DNA of 61,565 bases from CAZJCK01 sp964544635 (GTDB lineage: Bacteria; Zixibacteria; MSB-5A5; GN15; FEB-12), in NCBI GenBank assembly GCA_964544635.1, contig CAZJCK010000008.1:1-61565 (forward strand), read 5' to 3'. The notes beneath the pieces are model-generated. The model saw only the letters and a program-made list of their open reading frames with translations, searched no databases and was not told the origin of the DNA. Shown here piece by piece: positions 52,954-61,565 of the stretch (position 1 is its first letter; each line of letters opens with the position of its first letter). Both the position numbers and the translations under genes were made by a program.

Positions 52954-53702
52954 AGCCGCACCTCCTTGCCATATTGTCGCAGCGTATTTTTAATATCACT
53001 CACCGTGTATTCTCCAAAGTGAAAGACCGAGGCTGCCAGCACGGCATCGGCGCCCGCGTCAACCGCCTCGACGAAGTGTTCAGGTTTGGCGGCGCCGCCC
53101 GACGCAATAATTGGCACCGACACGGCACGCGACATCAACCTGAGCAGCTCGAGATCATAGCCGGCCTTCGAGCCGTCGCGATCCCAACTGGTCAGCAGGA
53201 TTTCACCGGCGCCGGCCTCAACTGCCTGTTGCGCCCAGTCGATTGCCGATCGGCCGGTACGTTCGGTCCCGGAGGTAATCACCACCTCCCAGCCGTCACC
53301 GGCACGGGCGGCGTCAAGCGCCAGCACCGTGCACTGCACCCCGAACTGCGTCGCCACTTGGGTCAGTAGCTTCGGGTTATGAAATGCTGCCGTGTTAATA
53401 CCGACCTTGTCGGCGCCGGCTTCGAGCAGCGCGCCGGCATCGTCGAGCGTGCGCACGCCGCCACCGACCGACAACGGAATCGACAGTGCCGCTCGCACCG
53501 AGCGGATGGTCTCACGCTGGTGTGCCCGCCCCTCGGGCGTCGCGGCAACATCGAGTATGACGATCTCATCGGCGCCCTGTTGCTCATAGCGTGCGGCCAG
53601 CTCCGATGGTGACCCGGCTTCGCGCAGATTGGCGAACCGCACACCCTTGACCACCGTTCCATTCTTGCAGTCGAGGCAGGGGATGATTCGTACCGTTGTC
53701 AT
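52950..53702 (-). CDS. hisF: Imidazole glycerol phosphate synthase, cyclase subunit HisF
   Basis: Forms imidazole glycerol phosphate and AICAR from PRFAR and ammonia supplied by HisH. The TIM barrel starts TVRIIPCLDCKNGTVVKGVR with the catalytic Asp11, and includes IPLSVGGGVRTLDDAGALLE, CTVLALDAAR and the second catalytic Asp in EILLTSWDRDGSKAGYDLEL. The ATG at 53702 gives 250 residues, the normal length; a longer in-frame start would run through hisH. Stop and start overlap hisH and HisA-I-E by 4 bp on each side. Confidence 0.97.
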   Translation of the reverse strand: MTTVRIIPCLDCKNGTVVKGVRFANLREAGSPSELAARYEQQGADEIVILDVAATPEGRAHQRETIRSVRAALSIPLSVGGGVRTLDDAGALLEAGADKVGINTAAFHNPKLLTQVATQFGVQCTVLALDAARAGDGWEVVITSGTERTGRSAIDWAQQAVEAGAGEILLTSWDRDGSKAGYDLELLRLMSRAVSVPIIASGGAAKPEHFVEAVDAGADAVLAASVFHFGEYTVSDIKNTLRQYGKEVRL

Positions 53703-54304
53703 GACGCCTCCTGTTCGAGCCAGCGACGGATGGTACCCGCGCCATAGTCGCTCGACAGCTCGGGATGAAACTGACAGGCCAGCACACCGCCTCGCTCCAT
53801 TCCTGCAACAAAAGGTCCGCCATACTCCGACCAGGCCACGGTCCAGCCGGCGGGGGCCTGGATCAGGCAATACGAGTTTGCAAAGTATGCATACCCGTTG
53901 GTCAGGAACGAAGCTGTGCCGTTGGTAGTCACGCTGTTCCACCCGAACTGGGGGATACGTGGCGCCCGGGCGAACCGGCGCACGGTGGCATCGACAATTC
54001 CAAGCCCCGCCACCCCGGGGCTTTCTTCGCTACCGCGGGCAAGCAACTGCAAGCCGACACAGACCGCGAAGGTAGGACGCGATTCGACAATGCGGCTACG
54101 TAACGCCTCTACCAGGTTCAATTCCGAGAGTCGTTTCATGGCGGCGCCGAAAGAACCAACCCCCGGCAGCACGACGTGACTTGCCAATCTGATGTCATCC
54201 GCGGATGCAACAAGCCGCGATTCGACATCGAGCCGGCGGAACGCCGCTGCTACCGAGGCAATGTTGGCCGCACCGGTAGGGATGATCACCAGGTCGCGCG
54301 GCAT
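53699..54304 (-). CDS. hisH: Imidazole glycerol phosphate synthase, glutaminase subunit HisH
   Basis: Hydrolyses glutamine and channels ammonia to HisF. The class I glutaminase triad is visible: Cys in PTFAVCVGLQLLARGSEES, His and Glu in ACQFHPELSSDYG. The oxyanion segment VVLPGVGSFGAAMKRL is intact. The ATG at 54304 shares its first base with the hisB stop; an in-frame GTG one codon upstream is an alternative. The stop overlaps the hisF start. 201 residues is normal length. Confidence 0.95.
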   Translation of the reverse strand: MPRDLVIIPTGAANIASVAAAFRRLDVESRLVASADDIRLASHVVLPGVGSFGAAMKRLSELNLVEALRSRIVESRPTFAVCVGLQLLARGSEESPGVAGLGIVDATVRRFARAPRIPQFGWNSVTTNGTASFLTNGYAYFANSYCLIQAPAGWTVAWSEYGGPFVAGMERGGVLACQFHPELSSDYGAGTIRRWLEQEAS

Positions 54305-54894
54305 CACAACACTCCCTTGGTCGATGGATTGCTGCCGTCGCTTCGAATTGATACTGCCTGGCGCAACGCCAGCGCCAGCGCCTTGGCCGCGGCTTCGGCG
54401 CGGTGATGATCGTTGTCGCCACGCAAGACGTCGAGGTGAAGTGTAAACCGGCCGTTGATCGCCAGCGACTGGAAGAAGTGCGTGATGTTCTCGGTCGCCA
54501 GTGTACCGATCAACTCACGCATCAGGTTGAGCTGTACAAACGCGCCCGGTCGAGTCGCCAGGTCCACCACGCTGCGGGCGAGGGCCTCATCCAGCGGCGC
54601 ATATGCGTGGCCGAACCGGGCAATGCCGCTGCGGTCGCCCAGCGCCTTGTCGAACGCCTGGCCCAGGCAGATGGCGCAGTCTTCGGCGGTGTGATGATCG
54701 TCAATCTCCAGGTCCCCTGTCGCCTTCAGGTGCAGATCGAAACCGGCATGGTGAGCCAGCGATTGAATGAGGTGATCGAGAAAACCAATACCGGTCGCGA
54801 TCTCGATGTCCGCCCGCCCCTCAAGCGTGAGTTCGACGGTTATCGACGTTTCTTTCGTTGTGCGCTCGACTGTTGCAGTGCGTGGTGTGGTCAT
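54304..54894 (-). CDS. hisB: Imidazoleglycerol-phosphate dehydratase
   Basis: Removes water from imidazole glycerol phosphate to give imidazole acetol phosphate. The duplicated metal-binding pattern is visible: FLDHLIQSLAHHAGFDLHL and DDHHTAEDCAICLGQAFDKA, then NITHFFQSLAINGRFTLHLD and GDNDHHRAEAAAKALALAL. The protein is 196 residues and has only the dehydratase domain. The N-terminal histidinol phosphatase found in proteobacterial HisB is absent; a HAD domain fused to the neighbouring HisC probably replaces it. Start and stop overlap hisC and hisH. Confidence 0.97.
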   Translation of the reverse strand: MTTPRTATVERTTKETSITVELTLEGRADIEIATGIGFLDHLIQSLAHHAGFDLHLKATGDLEIDDHHTAEDCAICLGQAFDKALGDRSGIARFGHAYAPLDEALARSVVDLATRPGAFVQLNLMRELIGTLATENITHFFQSLAINGRFTLHLDVLRGDNDHHRAEAAAKALALALRQAVSIRSDGSNPSTKGVL

Positions 54895-56609
54895 GGCAGA
54901 ATCTCCGATATGTCGTTTACTGATGGCAACACTCGCCCGGTGCCGGCGGCAATCAAGCCAGCTGCTGTCTCTGAGTCAGCCGGTGCAACACCGACAGGTA
55001 TGACACCGGCGCCACGGGCGGCCACCATATCGTCGGGCGTATCCCCCAGCAGCCAGGCTGTCACGACACCGAGCTGGTGAAGCGCGAGCTCTACCGGCGC
55101 CGGATCAGGTTTGATGGCGGCATCCTCCATGCACACGATTGCCGCAAACAGACTGGCCATACCATGCTGTTCAAGGAATCGCTCGGCATCACGTCGCGGC
55201 CTCCCCGTTACAACGCCAAGCTTGAATCTTTTGCCAAGTTGTTCGATGAGAGTGCGTTCCATGATAAGTGTTTCGTTCTGCCACAGGCCGGGCTGATCAC
55301 TGCTGCCGTGGCAGATGCGCTCGAACGTGTCCTTCACGTCGTCGAACGATACTTCGAACCCGGCGTCACGAAGCAGCCGATGGGTAACCTCCCAATCGTT
55401 GTTGGCGTTCCCGCCCCGCTTGATTTGTTCGATCTGGCCGGGCGTCACATTGACACCAAACTCTCGTGCCGTTTCGATGATGGCGTGACGGTACGACTGC
55501 GAAACATCGGCCATGACACCATCCATGTCGAAGAGGATCGCCTCAGGACGCATCGCCGAGCGAAGCGCGTGAATCAGACGTTCAAACTCGACCTGCTTGC
55601 CCGGCAGCGTGATGCGCAGGTAACTGTCGAGGATAGGATGGCCGGGGAAACGTCGCACCGAAATTCCCAGGCCGATCAATCCCTGCCACACCCATTCGCT
55701 GTTCTTGAATCGGGCCATGACGAAGTTGGCCTGCGACGGTAACGGCTCGGCGCCAAGTCGCTCAAGCAAGGCCGTAAGTTCATCACGTTCCCTGCGCACT
55801 TGCTCGAGGTAGCCGGCGGCACCAGACGGCTGATCATCGAGCAGCGTCCGCGCTGCCGCCAGTGACAGATTCGATACCGGGTACGGATTGCCGGCCGTGC
55901 GCAAGAGCGCGATCATCTCCGAATGTCCCAGGGCATAGCCGACACGCAGTCCGGCCAGACCCCACGCCTTGGAGAGCGTCCGAAAGACCATTACATTGTC
56001 ATACTCCAGGCCAACCTCGGTTAGCGGGTCATCGGCAAACTCCTCGTAGGCGCAATCCAGCAGGATCATGGCATGTGGCGCCGCCTCAGCGACAGCCCGT
56101 ACATCGTCGGCCGACGCCGTCGCGCCGGTCGGATTGTTGGGCGATACTATACAGATCGCACTGACATGGTCGTCAATGCGACGGAGCACCTCTTGCGTCG
56201 GATAAGTTGGCGTCATCCACTCTATCTTATCGATCTCGGCGCCTATTAACATAGCGTAGTGTGAGAGCATCGGAAAGGTAGGGACGGGCAGCAGCAGCTT
56301 GCGCCCCGGCGCCAGTGCCACGGTGCAGGCGCGGTAGATGGCGTCATCGGCGCCTGCAGTCACGATCACCTGCTCGGTAGAGAGGCCCAGGCGCTTCGCG
56401 ATCGTCGCTTCGAGTATCTTCGTCGACGGATACCGTCGCAGCAGTTCGCCATCGTTCAATGCCTCGACCAGCCCGGCCAATGCCGGTGGCTGCCCTTCGT
56501 TGCCGTCCAGATAGAGATCAATTGGCGTCGCCAGTCGCGGCACGGCATACGGTTTGAGCGATGCTACCCCGGGCGACGGCTGAAATGGGCGGTGTGGTTT
56601 CATCTTCAT
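54891..56609 (-). CDS. hisC: Histidinol-phosphate aminotransferase fused to a HAD phosphatase
   Basis: A 572-residue protein. Residues 1-350 are HisC (class I/II PLP aminotransferase): IVSPNNPTGATASADD, and FRTLSKAWGLAGLRVGYA with the PLP lysine at about residue 214. Residues 353-572 are a HAD subfamily IA phosphatase: ILFDMDGVMADVSQSY with the nucleophile Asp near 361, LGVVTGRPRRDAERFLEQHG, and WLLGDTPDDMVAARGAGVIP. HisC makes histidinol phosphate; the next reaction is its dephosphorylation, and no other histidinol phosphatase is present in the operon, so the HAD part is the likely enzyme. The fusion would channel one intermediate. Confidence 0.92.
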   Translation of the reverse strand: MKMKPHRPFQPSPGVASLKPYAVPRLATPIDLYLDGNEGQPPALAGLVEALNDGELLRRYPSTKILEATIAKRLGLSTEQVIVTAGADDAIYRACTVALAPGRKLLLPVPTFPMLSHYAMLIGAEIDKIEWMTPTYPTQEVLRRIDDHVSAICIVSPNNPTGATASADDVRAVAEAAPHAMILLDCAYEEFADDPLTEVGLEYDNVMVFRTLSKAWGLAGLRVGYALGHSEMIALLRTAGNPYPVSNLSLAAARTLLDDQPSGAAGYLEQVRRERDELTALLERLGAEPLPSQANFVMARFKNSEWVWQGLIGLGISVRRFPGHPILDSYLRITLPGKQVEFERLIHALRSAMRPEAILFDMDGVMADVSQSYRHAIIETAREFGVNVTPGQIEQIKRGGNANNDWEVTHRLLRDAGFEVSFDDVKDTFERICHGSSDQPGLWQNETLIMERTLIEQLGKRFKLGVVTGRPRRDAERFLEQHGMASLFAAIVCMEDAAIKPDPAPVELALHQLGVVTAWLLGDTPDDMVAARGAGVIPVGVAPADSETAAGLIAAGTGRVLPSVNDISEILP

Positions 56610-56622
56610 CTCTTACTTTCGT

Positions 56623-57498
56623 TTATGGAACGATCTGTCGAATCGGCGTGACCACAACGTCGGTGCCGCCGCGGGCTTTTATCTCGGGAATGACTGTCGG
56701 CAGCAGGTCACGCGGTACCGCCGCCTTGACGGCAAAGCCTTCGTTGCCATTCAGCGGTGAGACCGTCGGTTGCCGCATGCACGGCAGGACGTCGATGACA
56801 TCACGAAGCTGAGCGGCCGCAACGTTGACCTCCACCATCACTCGCTGCCGCGCCTCCAGTACCGACTGTAACAGGAGCACCAGTCGATCACACATTTCCT
56901 TCTTTGCCGCGTTCTCGAGCGCTTTCGGGTTGGCATAGAGACGCGTCGACGATGCTGTCAGTCTGGCGACAATCTGCAAGCCGTTCGACCTCAGAGTGGC
57001 GCCGGTGGCAGTGACGTCGACTATGCAGTCGGCATCCTCCGGCGGGAAGACCTCGGTGGCGCCGTAAGATCGGACGAACGTAGCATCGAGCTTCTCCCGT
57101 TCGATCCAGTCGGCGGTCAGTCGCCGGTACTCGCTCGCCACCACGATGTGGCTGTTCGGCAGGGTCCCGCCTACCAGCAGATTGACCGGCGCCGCCGCCA
57201 CCAGGTCGACCGGGTCGAGGCCGGTATCCAGAAGTTCCACCAGGTCGGCGCCCAGTTCCGCCACCCAGTCGGCCCCGGCGAAGCCGATGTCGCGCGAACC
57301 GACATGCAGCATCTCAACGATGTTCTGCGGCTTCAGAATTTTGGCTTCGATACCGGGATAGGATACCGACGGGCGGTAGCCGCGGACAGTTGTCCGTACA
57401 TGGATACCGGCATCCGCCAGCAGGGAAAAGACCCCCTCCTGCATCCGTCCCTTGGGCAGGGCCAGTTGTACTACCGGTTGCGGGCGCTCTGTTGTCAT
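56623..57498 (-). CDS. hisG: ATP phosphoribosyltransferase, long form
   Basis: The committed step of histidine synthesis, joining ATP and PRPP. The catalytic part starts LALPKGRMQEGVFSLLADAG and includes DIGFAGADWVAELGADLVEL and the PRPP loop EDADCIVDVTATGATLRSNG. At 291 residues it is the long form: the last 70 residues (VMVEVNVAAAQLRDVIDVL onward) are the regulatory domain for histidine feedback inhibition, so HisZ is not needed. The ATG follows AGGAG at 8 nt. It is the first structural gene after the attenuator. Confidence 0.97.
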   Translation of the reverse strand: MTTERPQPVVQLALPKGRMQEGVFSLLADAGIHVRTTVRGYRPSVSYPGIEAKILKPQNIVEMLHVGSRDIGFAGADWVAELGADLVELLDTGLDPVDLVAAAPVNLLVGGTLPNSHIVVASEYRRLTADWIEREKLDATFVRSYGATEVFPPEDADCIVDVTATGATLRSNGLQIVARLTASSTRLYANPKALENAAKKEMCDRLVLLLQSVLEARQRVMVEVNVAAAQLRDVIDVLPCMRQPTVSPLNGNEGFAVKAAVPRDLLPTVIPEIKARGGTDVVVTPIRQIVP

Positions 57499-57546
57499 TG
57501 CCGAACTCCTGTCTGTTCGGCCCCGGTCGGCATGCTTTCTGGGTAA

Positions 57547-57575
57547 GAAAAAACGCCGACCCGAAGGGCCGGCGT
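57547..57575 (-). terminator. Attenuator terminator of the histidine operon
   Basis: On the minus strand, ACGCCGGCCC and GGGTCGGCGT pair over the loop TTC with one wobble, followed by six T residues. It lies 34 nt after the leader peptide stop and 48 bp before the hisG start, so it would stop transcription before the structural genes unless the competing pairing forms. Confidence 0.9.
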
Positions 57576-57609
57576 GGGTTGTTATCTTAGTCGCGGTTCA
57601 AGACAGACA

Positions 57610-57672
57610 TCACCCATCGGCCCTGGAGGCCACGTGATGGTGATGATGATGGACGCGAATCGTTGTACTCAT
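57610..57672 (-). CDS. hisL: Histidine operon leader peptide
   Basis: A 20-residue open reading frame beginning ATG at 57672. Codons 8-13 are six consecutive histidines (CAT CAT CAT CAC CAT CAC), after MSTTIRV, and the frame ends TGA after VASRADG. It lies directly downstream of a promoter and upstream of a terminator and hisG, which is the classical arrangement for ribosome-mediated attenuation. Just after the His codons, GGCC (57628-57631) can pair with GGCC in GGGCCG (57618-57623), while GGGCCG can alternatively pair with CGGCCC of the terminator stem (57566-57571). The peptide itself has no function beyond being translated. Confidence 0.88.
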   Translation of the reverse strand: MSTTIRVHHHHHHVASRADG

Positions 57673-57695
57673 GGTTCTGTCTCTTATCCGGCGGC

Positions 57696-57725
57696 AATTT
57701 ACACCGTTTTGGTGGAAATTGTCAA
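57696..57725 (-). promoter_or_regulatory. Promoter of the histidine operon
   Basis: On the minus strand TTGACA (57720-57725) is a perfect -35 box, followed after 18 bp by TAAATT (57696-57701), a four-of-six -10 box. Transcription would begin near 57690, about 18 nt before the leader peptide ATG. The sequence beyond, 57726-58054, separates this promoter from the divergent protease gene and shows no further gene. Confidence 0.6.
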
Positions 57726-58054
57726 CGGCCTTGTAACCGAAAACCCGCCCGTGAAGTTCACACCAAAATCGCCGGAGGTCAACATTCCTGCCGATTTTGA
57801 AGACTGCCGCCGCCAAGGTGCAGTCAAACAGTTGATTGTCAATACGTTAGTCTGACGGCACGAAATTTGAGGCATTGATAGGAGAGTTGTCGTGCCGGCG
57901 CCCTTGAGTCCTGCCTGCGACGTCTGCAGTGCGACCTCTCGGCCCGACGCGCATGAGCCAGCGTGAAGATAGTGCGCACGGCACGCGACCCTGGAAACCG
58001 GAACCGGCCGCACCGCATGTGTGTACATAAATAATGAATTTCAGGAGGTGTTTA

Positions 58055-59536
58055 ATGACACAACGATCCCATAGAAAACGTAACTTTCGAACCAGTATTG
58101 TGACTATCCTCAGCCTGGCTGTATTCCTGGCTGTCGGCCTGAACCTGCCGGCCGATTCGCAGACCGAGGCCCCGGTATCCGTCCAGGACCGCGAGATCCG
58201 CACCCTGCGCGACCTCAACGACGCCTTTACCGATCTGGCGGCCGCAGCCAAGCCGACCGTGGTCACGGTCGCCACCACCCGCACCATTCATATGCGGGGC
58301 GGCGGTTCACCGTTTGCCAGTCCCTTCTTCGACTTCTTCTTTGGCCCAAATGGACCGAACAACCGGCAGCCGCGACAACGCGAATTTCAACAGCGCGGCC
58401 TCGGATCGGGCGTGATTGTCTCGGCCGACGGGTACATCCTGAGCAACAACCATGTAATTGCCGATGCCGACAGCATCTTTGTGCAGACTTTCTCCGGTGA
58501 CCGCTACGAAGCAAAGATAATCGGCTCCGATCCCAAAACCGATATCGCCGTGCTCAAGATCGATGCCGACAACCTGCCGTACATCGAGCCGGGCAACAGC
58601 GAAGAGCTTGAAGTCGGTGAAATCGTCATCGCCGTCGGCAGCCCGATGAGCGAGAACCTGGCCTACACCGTAACACAGGGAATCGTCAGCGCCACCGGTC
58701 GCTCCAATGTCGGCCTCGCCGAATACGAAGACTTTATCCAGACCGATGCCGCCATCAACCCCGGCAACTCCGGCGGTCCGCTGATTAATCTCGACGGTGA
58801 TCTCATTGGCATCAACACCGCTATCGCCTCCCGTACCGGCGGTTTCCAGGGAATCGGCTTTGCCGTACCAATCAACATGGCCAAGTATGTCATGAACTCG
58901 CTGATCGAAGAGGGCAAGGTGGTCCGCGGCTGGCTCGGCGTGTATATCCAGGAAGTCAATGAACAGCTCGCCAACGCCATGGGCCTGGATGAGGAATCGG
59001 GCGCCCTGATTGGTGAAGTTACCGACGACGGTCCGGCCGCCCGGGCCGGTGTCGAGCCAGGCGACCTTGTTATCGCCATGGACAATGAGACGATCGAAGA
59101 CCCGACCGAATTGAAAAACCGCGTTGCCGCAACCGCGCCGGGGACGACCGTTGAGCTGACGGTCATTCGCGACGGCAACCGCCGCGCCATCGACGTTATC
59201 CTCGGCGAGTTACCGGGCGAAACCGGTGTGCTGGCGTCGGGTGGTCAGACCGAACAGCGGCTCAACTTCAATGTCGCGGAATTGACCGATGTCCTGGCGC
59301 GGCAATACGACATCGACCGTCGCCTGAGTGGCGTAGTCGTCACATCGGTGGCGGCCAACAGCAATGCCGCCCAGGCCGGCCTTCAGGAGGGGGACCTGAT
59401 TCGTGCCGTCGATCGCCAGCGCGTTCAGTCGGTAAAGCAGTTTGAAATTGCCGTGGCCGACAAAGAGAAAGGCGACACCATCCTGCTGCGAATCCACCGG
59501 CAGGGCGGCGGTTTCTACATCGCTTTCACGCTCTAA
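58055..59536 (+). CDS. DegP/HtrA-type periplasmic serine protease
   Basis: A 493-residue exported protease and chaperone. A signal peptide or anchor (residues about 15-38, IVTILSLAVFLAVGLNLPAD) precedes the trypsin-like domain with His in YILSNNHVIADADS, Asp in DPKTDIAVLKID and Ser in AINPGNSGGPLINLDG. Two PDZ domains follow (about residues 290-375 and 395-485; AARAGVEPGDLVIAMDNE, AAQAGLQEGDLIRAVDRQ). The Q-linker region near residue 100 is rich in Asn and Gly. The ATG at 58055 follows AGGAGG. Its location before HtpG suggests an envelope and protein stress theme, but the two have separate leaders. Confidence 0.93.
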   Translation: MTQRSHRKRNFRTSIVTILSLAVFLAVGLNLPADSQTEAPVSVQDREIRTLRDLNDAFTDLAAAAKPTVVTVATTRTIHMRGGGSPFASPFFDFFFGPNGPNNRQPRQREFQQRGLGSGVIVSADGYILSNNHVIADADSIFVQTFSGDRYEAKIIGSDPKTDIAVLKIDADNLPYIEPGNSEELEVGEIVIAVGSPMSENLAYTVTQGIVSATGRSNVGLAEYEDFIQTDAAINPGNSGGPLINLDGDLIGINTAIASRTGGFQGIGFAVPINMAKYVMNSLIEEGKVVRGWLGVYIQEVNEQLANAMGLDEESGALIGEVTDDGPAARAGVEPGDLVIAMDNETIEDPTELKNRVAATAPGTTVELTVIRDGNRRAIDVILGELPGETGVLASGGQTEQRLNFNVAELTDVLARQYDIDRRLSGVVVTSVAANSNAAQAGLQEGDLIRAVDRQRVQSVKQFEIAVADKEKGDTILLRIHRQGGGFYIAFTL

Positions 59537-59586
59537 CGACCACGGCCGTTGACCGCGACCACAAAATTGCATACACTAAACACGAT

Positions 59587-59614
59587 CCGGCGTCGCTCTA
59601 AACCGCGGCGCCGG
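59587..59614 (+). other. Hairpin in the degP-htpG gap
   Basis: CCGGCGTCGC and GCGGCGCCGG pair over an 8-nt loop with one wobble. No T run follows, so it is a weak terminator at best; it may instead be part of the htpG leader. No CIRCE element is seen in the same gap. Confidence 0.5.
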
Positions 59615-59668
59615 TTCCATGTAACAGTAAGTTTGAATGCATAAGGAGAGCCTGGGAGACGGGGCACT

Positions 59669-61565
<1,897 letters not shown>

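Noticed and set aside
57574..57855. A 93-codon plus-strand frame upstream of the protease gene
   Set aside because: It is antisense to the histidine leader and promoter, has no ribosome site and shows no protein features.
59537..59668. Possible CIRCE or heat-shock operator before htpG
   Set aside because: No TTAGCACTC-N9-GAGTGCTAA-like repeat is present; only an unrelated GC-rich hairpin is seen.

Overview
The window is GC-rich (about 60% by eye), densely packed chromosomal DNA with no insertion sequences, integrases, phage genes or CRISPR arrays. The gene content points to a didermic, free-living bacterium of the FCB (Fibrobacterota-Chlorobiota-Bacteroidota) neighbourhood, possibly a Zixibacteria-like lineage. 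The reasons are a bacterial geranylgeranylglyceryl-phosphate (GGGP) synthase, DUF4388 and small DUF3098-like proteins, an orphan secreted dockerin-like protein, a porin, heptose and O-antigen genes, and a tRNA without encoded CCA. The lineage is inferred; no marker gene was compared.

Layout. 1-2 kb: a TetR regulator cut by the window edge, divergent from inositol-1-phosphate synthase, with two palindromes between them. 2-8.5 kb: an overlapping run of thymidylate kinase, CtpA-type protease, TauE/SafE permease plus partner, HAD phosphatase, and a large mannose-1-phosphate guanylyltransferase-like protein with a degenerate mutase domain. 8.7-10.2 kb: a porin with a coiled-coil N-terminus. 10.3-17.7 kb (minus): glycosyltransferase, O-antigen ligase, GmhA, GGGP synthase, AlaRS (apparent AUC start) and RecX. 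17.8-20 kb: a four-gene operon of unknown role led by a DUF4388 protein behind a near-consensus promoter. 20-30.5 kb: a membrane TPR protein, TsaD, a YbbR-like protein, a beta-propeller protein, an M20 amidohydrolase, an endonuclease V homologue with altered active-site residues, small unknowns, and the dockerin protein. 30.6-35.8 kb (minus): tRNA-Leu, tig-clpP-clpX, and a Kef-type transporter.

36-50.4 kb holds an alpha-glucan/trehalose cluster: GlgE, a TreS-maltokinase fusion, a small winged-helix protein, TreZ, a GH57-DUF3536 protein, TreY and MalQ. TreY/TreZ turn glucan into trehalose. TreS, maltokinase and GlgE turn trehalose back into glucan. One cluster therefore encodes a closed glucan-trehalose loop, with MalQ and probably the GH57 enzyme remodelling chains.

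50.4-57.7 kb (minus) is a complete histidine operon of seven overlapping genes. It covers all ten reactions because of two fusions: HisC with a HAD phosphatase, and HisA-HisI-HisE in one chain. It is preceded by a classical attenuator: a short leader peptide with six consecutive His codons, a terminator, and a competing pairing. The window closes with a DegP/HtrA protease and an HtpG gene cut by the edge.
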